The notes under the pieces: model-generated | Seen by the model: the letters and a program-made list of their open reading frames with translations, nothing else | The model's database searches: none | Told to the model about the DNA's origin: nothing | Position numbers and translations under genes: made by a program | Shown: positions 38,221 to 48,893 of the stretch, piece after piece | Layout: every line of letters starts with the position of its first letter | Numbering within the stretch: the stretch's first letter is position 1 | Origin: Rosellinia necatrix | Taxonomy: Eukaryota; Ascomycota; Sordariomycetes; Xylariales; Xylariaceae | Reading direction: 5' to 3' | DNA length: 64,000 bases | Assembly: GCA_021209875.1 (NCBI GenBank) | Contig: JAGYVD010000001.1 | Span: 1,054,001 to 1,118,000 of the forward strand

Positions 38221-39483
38221 TCTCCCAATCTAGGCGTATGTGACCCCTAAACTACCTAGAGCAACAGCCAATCGAACAGTATGTCATGAGACTACCTAAT
38301 AAATTAGTGGTTCATGTATATGAAGACGAATCGGCGACAATATTGGCGCATATGACAACCCTAAAGAGCTAGGCTCGTCAGCGAACTCACCGTAGGGGTA
38401 GTTATGAACTACTAACCTACTAATCCGGGAGAGGGGGATTTAATAATCATCTCGAGAGAATCCGGCACGTTGAATGAATCGCGACCAGAACCGAGATGCG
38501 ACAGTAATGATGGGAAGCGGGGCAAGTACGTTAGGAATAATGATAATACTCACGCCGAGTGGCGTCGCCATCGTGAGATCTAAGACGTATGCTCAGATAT
38601 AACATAGCTAAGGAGACGTAGAATCTAAGCTCAGATAATGAAGCCTGAGACATACCCATTGTAAATCGTCAGCGAGCTCTTAGCGGCGATGCTGTGTAGT
38701 CTAATAAGATAAGACGTTTGCTAAGTGCTAAAATAATGGGGTTATATACATATGTATCATATACAACTGTATTAGTCAATGCTGTCACCACCAAGCGATC
38801 CTTTAAATCGGATCGGGAGCATTCCCATCTGCATCTATGGGCTGGGGTTTAGGCACCCCACCCCCTAAGCAACAGCATATGGCTGGGCAATTCCAAAGCG
38901 AATCTCGACACTTTCGTGAGTGTGGGATATTATCACCTTGCTCAGATAAATTAGTTTCATTCTCTCGCCCTACTTTTCTCACCTGGTTTTCCATAGGTAA
39001 CTACTCATTTTTTACGCCATCTCTTTTGTTCTCAATATTTGGTGATGTACCTAGAAAACCTACCACTCAGTAAAACTAAATGGTCAGATCAAGAGGGGTC
39101 TTGGCTTAATGCAGGCTGAAAAGTAGCTACGGTTTGGTACCAAAGCTGAAGGCTTGCCTGCATTATCACTACCGGGGATGAACATAGCGCCTACACGCGT
39201 ACCTATCAAACTCATCCACATTGTAGACAAGAGAAGTATGTGTAATCGGGTACGTACTAAGGAGGGTAGCATTACGGGATGTGGAGGTCACTCGCATGAA
39301 GTAAAATTGCGCATTCGATAGATCTCGTAGCAAGTGACGATAGATGGCCAGCCGTAGAAGGCCCCTCGCGCTCTACCCCTCCCGTGGCCCTTCCCTGATC
39401 TGTCTGTCGCTCTATCTAGCGAACCTCGCGTGTTCTAGCCTTCATGAATTCACGTCGGTTTATAATTCCCCCTCTCATTCGCC
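38221..39483. other. Non-coding or unrecognised sequence before the NLR-type pair
   Basis: Short open frames only, none with a recognisable motif. The stretch 39360-39483 directly precedes the next start codon and should hold its promoter and 5' leader. Confidence 0.4.
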
Positions 39484-40712
39484 ATGCCTGAGCTAGACCC
39501 AGCTCTTTATACGGTGGTATGGATTGCCCCCTTGCAGATTGAGGCACGAGCGGCGCTGTGCATGATGGACAATGAACACGACGGCCGGTTCGCCATGAGT
39601 CGTGGCGATGACTACGTGTTTCTGGCCGGCGACATGCTCGGACACAATGTAGTTGTCGCGACACTGCCGCTGGGTCAGGAATACGGAACTGGTTCGGCGG
39701 CAGCCTTGGCCAGCCAGGCCAAAAAGTTCTTTCCGAATCTCTGGTTTGGGCTACTCGTGGGTGTTGCTGCCGGTCTTCCTAACCGTAAGAAATTGTCGGG
39801 GTTCTTGTTCTTCTTGGTCAAGCGATTTTCGGAGCATCAATATACTCGTCCTAACTGAGCTGATGCCCCAGCGGTTTCTCGCTCCCAAAGTACCTAGATG
39901 ATGCATAAGATCACGGTAACTGACGCCGGCCGATTATTGCAGTGTCACGGAGGCCACCTCGCGATATTCGACTCGGCGACGTCCTTGTAGCTCTCCCTGA
40001 GGGTGACAGCGCGGGCCTTATAGCTTACGACTTAGGACGAGAGACGACGAATAACGGGTTTCAGCCACTGCACTTCGGGCACGTTTTGGCCAACACCGAA
40101 CCCGTTATCAGATCTGCCATCGGCAGTATCAAACAACGCACTGTTGGGAATTTGCAGCTCTTCCTCCAATACTACGAGGCGATAAAAGACGAGGAACACG
40201 ATGACGGCACCTTTCTAGATCCCGGTCGGCATAACGACATGCTCTACGAGACGGCCGAGGACGGAACGGAGAAGGCAGTGGACCGACAGCCCCGCGTGAG
40301 CTCTAAACGAACTCGCGTATGGTACGGGCCGATCGGTTCGGGAGAGAAGCTTTTAAAAAACGCCCGCAAGAGGGACGAGCTGAGGGACAAGTACAATCTC
40401 ATAGGCCTCGAGATGGAGGCGGCTGGGACGATGAACCGCATCCCCGTCGGCGTGATCCGCGGGGTGTGCGACTACGGGGATGTGCATAAGAGCAAGGAAT
40501 GGCAGCCGTATGCGGCCGCCATGGCCGCCGCATACGCTAAGGCTATTCTACATGAAGTCCCGACTCGGCGGGCGGCACCGGCTAGTGACGCAGAGCCAAC
40601 AAGCGAGACGAAGGGGGGATCACGGTCAGTCTTCAATGGGCCGATTACTGGGCGGAACGTCATCGCTGGAACATCGATGTCCGGCGGAGTAATGAATATG
40701 AATTTTTCATAA
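39484..40712 (+). CDS. Purine/uridine-phosphorylase-fold protein with C-terminal amyloid-like motif
   Basis: Two exons, 39484-39784 and 39943-40712, with a 158 bp intron (donor GTAAGA, branch-like GTAACTGAC, acceptor TTGCAG), giving 356 residues. Residues about 8-295 form the PNP_UDP_1 (nucleoside phosphorylase/nucleosidase) domain used in fungal NLR systems: YTVVWIAPLQIEA at the N-terminus, GQEYGTGSAAALA, WFGLLVGVAAGLPN, SRRPPRDIRLGDVLVALPEG, TRVWYGPIGSGEKL, the GLEMEAAGTMN motif around residues 255-265, and RGVCDYGD near 273-280. After a Ser/Thr/Gly-rich linker the protein ends with residues 329-356, which have spaced Asn, Gly and hydrophobic positions. That tail matches the N-terminus of the NLR encoded 657 bp downstream. 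Inference: an effector or signal-transducing partner whose tail is templated by the NLR. Nucleosidase activity is plausible but unproven. Confidence 0.88.
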
Positions 40713-41369
40713 GCGGCTACGAGGCTTCGACAGGACCCCGCAAAGATGTCATAGAAGCTAGACATAGTGTGGCAAACTGCGCAGAATATGAAGTGTGCTA
40801 TGAATTACCTAATGGAGCATGATAGTCACCTAGCCACCGCACAGTAACGAAGACATGCGGATGTTGCCCCCCATCGCAAAGGCTTTAAGGTTAAATATAG
40901 ACGAGAAGATGAAGACAATGGGTTATTCGTTTTCACGCTCCCTTCGCGAAGAGTGTGTTTAGCCCTGTTACTGGTATAGAGTTGGGTGCGTAGGTATTCA
41001 AATAGCTTAGTTAACCATATCTTGTAGGCTACACAAATCGTTGATGCACCTTCGCTCGATATAGATACAGTAGTGCACAAATAGAACGACTGTATTGTAA
41101 TTTTTAGTCAGGTATGTATGCATGCATGCCCAATGATGGATCTAGGTCGAATTCGAGCTGTGTAGTACCTCTTTCGTAGCTGACAGCCCCCAAGCCCGCA
41201 CGTGATCCTGACAAGCCACCTATGGTCGTTCCTCCCAACGTGTTGTGTTTCCCTTGCAATCATTCAGCCAGCCCTTGTGATCCCAACTCTTAGGGTCGCT
41301 CCTAGGAATCTGCAGTTATCGAAACAGCTCGGCCTGGCATGCTAGACAGGCAACGGAAGGCATGTAGAT
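40713..41369. other. Intergenic region between the phosphorylase-fold gene and the NLR
   Basis: No supported gene. It holds the 3' end of the upstream gene and the promoter of the NLR. A purine/pyrimidine alternating TATGTATGCATGCATGCCC lies at 41112-41130. Confidence 0.4.
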
Positions 41370-44065
41370 ATGTCTGACCAGACAGCGCCATGCAGCTTGT
41401 TCGGGGCCATCAGTGCTGGCAACACCCTCGCCGGAAACCATTTCGGCGGCCAAACCAATATCACATTCAATGGACTGCAGGGTAAGACATTGCCTTTAAC
41501 CATAAATCAAATAAGATTAACATGACCTAGACCAGACTCAACCCCGTCCGCCGGCGGTTTGCCATTCGATCCCGTTCCCTCCCAACCCGGGCCTGGTGCA
41601 CCGCGGCGAGATTATGAACAAGCTCGACAGGCTCCTTCCCGTCACGCCCAGATCCGGCTACCACGCTGCTGCTCTCTGGGGCCTCGGCGGATCCGGGTTA
41701 GTCAAAGGCTCACTCCCATTTCCTATGCTACCTGGTTACTAACAAGCGTAGGAAAACACAGGTCGCCCTCGACTACGCCTACCGCCGACGGAGTGGCCCC
41801 GACTGCTCGGTCTTTTGGGTCCACGCCGACAGCAACGCTTCTTTCACCCAGGACTACTATTCGATCGCAAGGGAGCTTGGCCTCCCAGGACACCTCAGCG
41901 GCGAAGACCTGCTTCGAACCGTGCGTTACCAGATCGAAGCAAAGTCGAATTGGGTGCTTGTGCTCGACAACGCGGATGATCTAGGATTATTTGGAGTAAT
42001 ACGAGGGCAACCCTCTGTATCCTCCGAACCCCAACTGAACTTAGATCAATTTATACCGAAATTATCTGCCACTGACGGATGCGGATCCGTATTATGGACA
42101 AGTCGCGATCGACAGATTGAGAGCCTCGTGGGTGCACTACAAACGATCCATATCAAGGAGATGGAGCCCGAAGAGGCAGAGAAATTATTAGATACCGCAA
42201 GGGGAAAAGAGACGCAAGAAAGCGAATATGGAGTCATGAATAGTCTGCTTGATGAGCTTGACCATCTCCCGCTAGCCATCTCCCAGGCCGCCGCATACAT
42301 GCGAAGAACGCCAACATCCATCGCCGGTTATCTCTCTATCATGCAGAGGAGTGACATGAGGCAGAAAATCCTCGGAAAAGCACACCACGACCGGTTCCGA
42401 CGAGACCAGGGGTCGAACAACGTTCTGAAAACTTGGGATATTTCGGTCGAGTATTTGCGGCGCCAAGATGAACTGATATACGATGTTTTGCATTCATTGG
42501 CCTATGTGGACAACCAGAATATTCCTTTCGAGTTGATTAGAAGAGCAGCGATACTATGCCACGAGGGTGATGAGACCGACATCGACATAGAAGAGATCAT
42601 CGCAAGGCTATGCGAGTTTTCGTTTCTTAGCATTCGGCCCTCTAGCCAGGGAGACCAGACCCCGATTTACGATATGCACAAGCTGGTACAAGAGGACGCC
42701 CGATACCGCTTACAAATACGCCAAGATAAGGTCAAAACCCAGGCATACTTTGCAGAGAAAGCCTGTCAAGTCATAGTCCATCTGTTCCCGAAGTCTGCCT
42801 GGGACCCGCAAGTCTGGGGGATATGTGAGCAGTATGTAGCACACGCGCAACAGGCTGCAGCGCGGGCTGAGCTTCATAACGGACAACTAGAGGTGACAGA
42901 GTTGTTAACAAGTGCATGTTTATATTTAAATTATCAACACAGATGGAGAGAGGCTGAGGCTATAGCTTCGACTGGGCTCCGTTTTCGACAGGAGAAACTG
43001 GGAGACCAGCACCCAGACACGCTCGAATTGATAGCGGGACTAGTGACGTCATACAGGGGACAAAACAGGAACGACGAATCCGAGAAGATGCTGCTGCAGA
43101 TATTATCAGAACAGGGAGAAGGTATAGATCCGCAGCGTGCAGAGCTATTTATTTTAAGGCTCCTTCTTGGATCCATATATCATTGCCAAGGAAGGCATAA
43201 AGAAGCCGAAGAAATATACCGGCAGGTATTACCGCTGCAACAAGAGGTGCGAGGTAAAAAGCATCCTAATACGCTAAACAGTATGCATGGCCTTGCTCTG
43301 ATTCTTTGGGGCCAGAACAGGCATAAAGAAGCAGAAGAAATATACCGGCAGGTATTACCGCTGCAACAAGAGGTGCTAGGTAAAAAGCATCCTTATACGC
43401 TAAACAGTATGCATAACCTTGCTCTGACTCTTGCGGGCCAGAACAGGTATAAAGAAGCCGAAGAAATATACCGGCAGGTATTACCGCTACAACAAGAGGT
43501 GCGAGGTAAAAAGCATCTTAATACGCTAGGCGGTATGTATAACCTTGCTCTGATTCTTACGGACCAGAACAGGTATAAAGAAGCCGAAGAAATATACCGG
43601 CAGGTATTACTGCTGCAACAAGAGGTGCTAGGTAAAAAGCATCTTAATACGCTAAGCAGTATGTATAACCTTGCTCTGACTCTTGCGGACCAGAACAGGT
43701 ATAAAGAAGCCGAAGAAATATACCGGCAGGTATTACTGCTGCAACAAGAGGTGCTAGGTAAAAAGCATCTTAATACGCTAAGCAGTATGCATAACCTTGC
43801 TGCTGCCCTTTTTTATCAGCAGATGGTAAACAAGGCCGAAGAGATGGCCCGGGATTTGCCGGAGCTGAGTGAAGAGGTACTAGGCAAAAGGCATCCCCAC
43901 ACGCTCAACAGCGTAAATCTTCTCATTCATATCCTCCGCAAACAAGGGCGGCACGAGGAGGCACGTCTGCTCAGCTGGCGCTTTGGCGGGGGCGGCCAAT
44001 GCATGTGTCAGGGAGATGGCCAGACAAGTGCTACCCCTCCGCCGCGGGACGCGCCACCGGCCTAG
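41370..44065 (+). CDS. NLR: N-terminal amyloid-like motif, NB-ARC ATPase, TPR repeats
   Basis: Three exons, 41370-41481, 41531-41696 and 41752-44065, with introns of 49 and 55 bp, giving 863 residues. Residues 14-33 are a short Gly/Asn motif matching the tail of the neighbouring phosphorylase-fold protein. NB-ARC begins near residue 59 (LVHRGEIMNKLDRLLP) with Walker A GLGGSGKT at 88-95; the second intron splits the Gly93 codon. Walker B is LVLDNADD near 162-169. VLWTSRD and LPLAISQAAAYM follow, and an MHD-type motif (YDMHKLVQEDARYRL) lies near 399-413. From residue 491 there are eight 42-residue TPR units of the kinesin-light-chain type: two divergent, five nearly identical (575-784), one divergent. 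Such STAND proteins sense non-self ligands through the repeats, oligomerise through NB-ARC and pass the signal through the N-terminus. The C-terminal 30 residues are low-complexity. Confidence 0.92.
43196..43825 (+). repeat. Five tandem 126 bp repeats encoding near-identical TPR units
   Basis: Units start at 43196, 43322, 43448, 43574 and 43700. Each encodes YKEAEEIYRQVLPLQQEV then GKKHPNTLNSM and about 12 more residues. Differences cluster at a few codons (R/L, P/L, N/Y, H/Y and the residues before GQNR), and the rest is identical at DNA level. Confidence 0.95.
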
Positions 44066-46459
44066 CGCCAGGGGAGGTTCGGGGAGAGGGTCAAATCGCA
44101 GGCTCTAAGCAGAGAGTCAGAGTCTCGCTGCGTTGTGCGATAGGCAACGTTTTCTCGCTTTACGTACGCCCGATTCCGACGGAGAACGCTGGTTGCCAAC
44201 CCGATACGAAGGGGCATCCTTCTCTCAAGATCGCAGTTGCTCCATCTATGCGCTTCTTGCCGGAGGTCGAAGGCACGGGTCAAGGTTATCGCACCTCGGA
44301 TAGGGGGTTTCTCGGGTTACGACCGCGTTATTCGATTTGTTGAGGTCTCGCCGATATGGGTGCCAGATTGGAGCGTAGGATTTCCTATCTTGCGACAAAT
44401 TTTCTTTGTGTTTAGTCGTGGGCGTGGATTCGATACCTCCTCGGGATCAATCCGGCTGGTTTGTCTTCAGTTCGGGTTGTATAAGGCCGACCGACAGCCT
44501 AGATTTTGGTGTTGAGGTTTTGGTTGTGTATCGGGGCTGGAAGAGATTGTGTTTGAGAAAGGTTCAGGCACTGGGGCTGTAGCAGGGATTATGCGACACT
44601 CTCAAGACGCTTGGTCACGAGCTCCTTGATGGGTAACTAACTGCCTGTTGTGGTCGCTTATAGGGACGGCTATCAGACGGGGCGAGCGGTTTTGTTGTCT
44701 CTCCTCGGCGACTAAACCATCGAAGCTTATGTCATATGCTCAACATTTCCACCCTTGTCTACCAATCATCTCATGTCATTTATGTCATTATATCTCATGT
44801 TACTCTTCTTCCTATCTACCACATTGCCATGAGTGCCTTCAAACAACAAGTTTCCGTGATCCAAGCCGGATTTGTAAGGCAGGTCTCGGTTTATGCCAAT
44901 GCAGAACATCAACCAAATTAGATTCTATATATGTACCATTACACACAGGCGTACGAAGAAGTAAGTCAGTATCGCAAAATCCTTTCCTTGAGCACGCGCT
45001 CACTTAATTACAGCGTATAACATTGAGTCTAGCCCTGATGTCAGAATAAACAGAGTCCTGTTTGAGATCCGATACATCCTCTAGGCGCCGGGGCCTCGGT
45101 GAATCGACGGACACCGTTTGGCGTGTGGCATCTCGGATCAACGGGTGTAAGGATGAACAACATCTTAATCTGTAGCTCGAACATGTTGTGTGCGTTATCA
45201 AAGTCCTCCATCACAAGTCTCAACATACGGGGTTGTTGGTGTCGGTGCCATTTGTAAGGACGATGACTTGAGAAAGATTTTATTATCTTTTATAACCGGA
45301 GCACTTGCGCACCCCGCCAGGGTCGATGAACTACTTATTCCAATCTTCCGTTCAGAGATTGATATATCAGTGAGTCATGGAATGCTTATAATACGCCTTC
45401 AGAACCAGATCTAACTATGACATGTGTACTGCCTGTTCAATCATGAGTCAGTTTTCCATTATTTGGCATAAACTAATTCTAGATTGTGACGTATCTTCTG
45501 CCTTCCTCCGGCTCCCATGTATGTATACATTGCGCCTTGAGGTAGCTTATGTCCCATACATCGCCTCCGAGCACACCCGGGGCCACGGGGAGCGGAGCGC
45601 CATCGTCGTCTCTGCTGTGGGACTCTCTCGGCCAGCCCAGGGTGCTCCAGACAGGCCCCGCCGTGACCTAGCCCCGAAGGATACGCCATAGGGCGTAACA
45701 TAGAAGGCCGAACAAAAGTACTTAGTTAATGTTAGATACCTGCTAGAAGTACCATATCTACTCAAGTAGGTATTTTTCGATCACTCAGTCGTGGGAAGCC
45801 AGGTCGGGACTTGGCACCGCTCGTCTTTTACGACATCGCTGAATGATAAGAAGCAGATATTAAATGAGAGGCGGGATGCATGCTGACTACATATAACTAC
45901 ATTAAGTATAGTTATACATTAAGTAAGTCGTTGTCAGGAACGCACTATCGGCCGCTAATGAGCTAGGTACCAAGCCCAGGGTACTGGTAAGATACCTACC
46001 GTCAGGCACTATTCACACTAAAGCCACCCAGAAGTAGGTAGCAACTTACAGCCATCCAGATGGCCACCATCTTGAACGGAATTGCGATGTTTTCTCCCTC
46101 TGTAGATGCACAACCTCGGCAGTCCACCAAGCTAAACGCGATGACAGTACAGATATTCCGGCGAAGCTATGGAATGGACCGGACACACGGTCCCAGCCAC
46201 TGTCGCTCCGTCCAATCGCTCGCCCGCCCGACCTCTTATCGAGGACTCGTGCGATCACGCAACAGGGAAGCGAGGCACGAACCCGACCGTCTGATCTTGG
46301 CCGGTTGGCACTCCAGACTTGGCATGCTTGACCTGCCACATCCGGTATCTGGAGGGCCTCATTGTCATCGCCTAGTCGATGCAGGCCAAGCGCTTTGTTA
46401 ACCCCCTCCGGCCTATCACAGATGCCGGGGGGGCATGAACCCGCGGTCCCGCGAGGGTT
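44066..46459. other. Long gene-poor interval
   Basis: Only short overlapping open frames on both strands, with no recognisable domain and no convincing splice pattern. Confidence 0.4.
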
Positions 46460-46496
46460 CTCGACCGCGACGGTCGAGGGGGGAGGGCCATATAAA
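46460..46496 (+). promoter_or_regulatory. Promoter of the M28 peptidase: inverted repeat and TATA box
   Basis: A perfect 8 bp inverted repeat CTCGACCG-CGA-CGGTCGAG (46460-46478) lies just upstream of TATAAA (46491-46496), 117 bp before the peptidase start codon. The CCG...CGG-type symmetry is compatible with a fungal zinc-cluster factor site, but no factor can be named. Confidence 0.45.
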
Positions 46497-46612
46497 TTCG
46501 AGGGCTGCGGGAGCATTGGCGTCGACGCTTCCTGCCTCTGCCAGAGCTCTTTTTTGGTTCTCTGCGCCGCGCATATCATCTTTGACGCGACCCGGCACGG
46601 CACCACGCGACC

Positions 46613-48350
46613 ATGAGGTTATTGACGGTCCTCACGGCATTGCTGCCGTTGGCCTCGGCCGAAACCAGCATCCTGAAGCCCAAGATCAGTTCGAAGAAAC
46701 TGCAAGCTGACCTAAAGACCGAGAAGTAATAATGTCGCCCTCATCGTGCGCACACACGCACGCGCGCGCGCGCGCGCGTGCACCCCGGGACCGCCCGCTA
46801 ACCCCTCTGGCATAGTCTCTGGTCCCATTTGGTAGCGCTCGACAAGATCGCCGCCGCCAACGGCGGCAACCGAGCGTTCGGGCTTCCGGGCTACGCCGCG
46901 TCCGTCGACTACGTCTGGGAGAAGGTCTCGAAGATCAAGGGCGCCCGGGCGTGGAAGCAGGATTTCCCCAGCCTGTTCAACCTCGTCCAGTCCATCGCGC
47001 TCCGGGCCAACGACGAGTCCATCTACGTGTACGGCCTGACCTACTCCCCGTCCACCCCCGCAGAGGGGATCACCGCCGAGCTCGTGCTCGGCCCCGAGGG
47101 CACCTTGGGCTGCGACGCGGCGAACTACGCCGGCCTGGCGGCCGAGGGCAAGATAGTGCTCGTCGACCGGTTCCAATGCCCGGTCGGCGGCACCCTGGCT
47201 GGTCGTGTTCGCCCGGCTGCCGCCTCGGGCGCCGTGGCCGTCATTGTCTACAATAATGTCGAGACGAACGTGACCGCCGGCACCCTGAGCGCGCCGAGCG
47301 CCGAGTTCGTCCCGGCTGGGTTCATCAACCAGGTAGACGGCCTTGCCTTGAAGAAGCGTCTCCAGGCGGGCGAGAAGATCCAGGCCTACTTCCAGCAGGA
47401 TCAGATCGTCGAGGAGCGCGTCACGCAGAATGTGTTTCTCGAGAGCAAGGACGGCGATCCGGACAACATCATCGTCGTATGTCTTATTCATTTGTCTGTT
47501 ACGAACCTCATCAGTGCTAACCCCCCATAATAGCTCGGAGCCCATCTGGATAGTGTCCAAGCTGGACCTGGCATCAATGATGACGGTAAGCCCTGTCTCC
47601 CGGGACTCTCGGCAAATTCCCTAACAATTCTAGGCTCGGGTACTGCGCTCCTATTGGAGCTGTCAAAGGCAGTGCTCAAGTACAAGACGAAGACGAAGGT
47701 TCGCTTTGCCTGGTGGGGTGCTGAAGAGAACGGACTCGTCGGTTCAAAATACTACTGCTCCACCCTGCAAGTCCCTGAAATCAACAAGATCCTCGCCTAC
47801 CTCAACTTTGACATGGTATCAAAGGGCTATTTCGGCGTCGGCGATACGGATGGCAGTTCACATGGTAGCAGAGGTCCGGTCGGGTCCGAGGTCATCGAGC
47901 AGATCTACATCGATTACTACACTAGTAAGGGCCTGGTCGTCACGCCCGCCATCCTCACGAACGGCAGCGATTACGCCTCTTTCTGGGGCATACTAAACAA
48001 ACCCTTTGGCGTAGGCTTGCTCCCGATAATGACGTGGCGGGTATTTTGTACTAATTCGCGCGTTCCAGTTCATCAACACCGGCACGGCCCCGGCGCAGGA
48101 CCCCTGCTATCACCAGGCATGCGACACCATCAACAACCCCAACCCCGAGACGCTCACGATCAACGCTCGTGCTGGCGCAAACGCAATTGCCATCCTGTCG
48201 ACAGACGGGCCCCGTATAATCCCCAAGGCGACCATCAACGCCACAATGGCCGAGACATGGCGCGCCTCTGTCTTTGCCGCGGATACGATAGCTCTTGGGG
48301 ACTTGGGGGCGATGGGAGAAACGCATTTAGGATGTGGCCATGAGGTGTAA
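46613..48350 (+). CDS. Secreted M28 aminopeptidase with PA domain
   Basis: Five exons: 46613-46725, 46816-47476, 47534-47585, 47634-48010 and 48069-48350, with introns of 90, 57, 48 and 58 bp; 494 residues. A signal peptide (MRLLTVLTALLPLASA) precedes the pro-region. The protease-associated domain lies roughly at residues 130-235 (YGLTYSPSTPAEG, GKIVLVDRFQCPVGG, ASGAVAVIVYNN). All five expected metal ligands of the co-catalytic zinc site are visible: His262 (LGAHLDSV), Asp274 (INDDGSG), Glu307 with catalytic Glu306 (GAEENGLVGS), Asp335 (LNFDM) and His416 (DPCYHQACD). The family releases N-terminal residues from peptides outside the cell (leucine aminopeptidase 2 / aminopeptidase Y type). The last intron is needed: reading through 48011-48068 loses the zinc-binding His. 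Confidence 0.93.
46746..46783. repeat. Alternating purine-pyrimidine (CG/CA)n tract in intron 1 of the peptidase
   Basis: 38 bp of strict alternation (GTGCGCACACACGCACGCGC and onward), a sequence able to form left-handed Z-DNA. It lies wholly inside the first intron (46726-46815). Confidence 0.9.
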
Positions 48351-48893
48351 GCATTACGATCGTCTAAAACACAGGCGAATAGGTTTAGAGACACTATCCA
48401 AATGGAAGTAATACTTAGGTCATCCTATTTTGTAACTCCAGCGAGAAAGAAATAGAGCAACATGCAACATGTCTTATCCAACGTTTCTCACCTCGGAATT
48501 CCGTTTTATGATTATCGGGGTCTGTTAATGCCAGCTCTCAGTGATGCACTATTTTTGTGATGCTTGTGGCAAGGAAATCAGGTGTACGATTATCCCAGGG
48601 TCAGCTTGGGTAGGTATTTGGTAGGTTGTTGCACACATCTGAAATCATCACAACTCAAGGGTTTGAAATCAACTTATCAGCTCACATCGTCCGCGAGGTT
48701 TGAATTTAATTTTGTAAAGTATAGCGCAAGTACCCAAACTCATATTCACCACCCCGAAGGCGTAACTTAGATGTGCACTTGGTAATCCATATCGTTATAG
48801 TATGTCACTCTTGTGATTTATGTACAATCCTGCCTATTATTCTAAAGCCTTTTATCTATCGTGTGATACCCATCCTTATACAATAACCCGGTT
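48351..48893. other. Intergenic region between convergent genes
   Basis: The peptidase (+) and the acyl-CoA oxidase (-) converge here. No gene or clear hairpin terminator is seen. Confidence 0.45.

Noticed and set aside
46046..46606. 186-codon minus-strand open frame upstream of the peptidase
   Set aside because: Covers the peptidase promoter with its TATA box; no motif or codon-bias support.
46712..47560. 282-codon minus-strand open frame
   Set aside because: Antisense shadow of the GC-rich peptidase exon; the plus strand has clear M28/PA motifs and splice sites.
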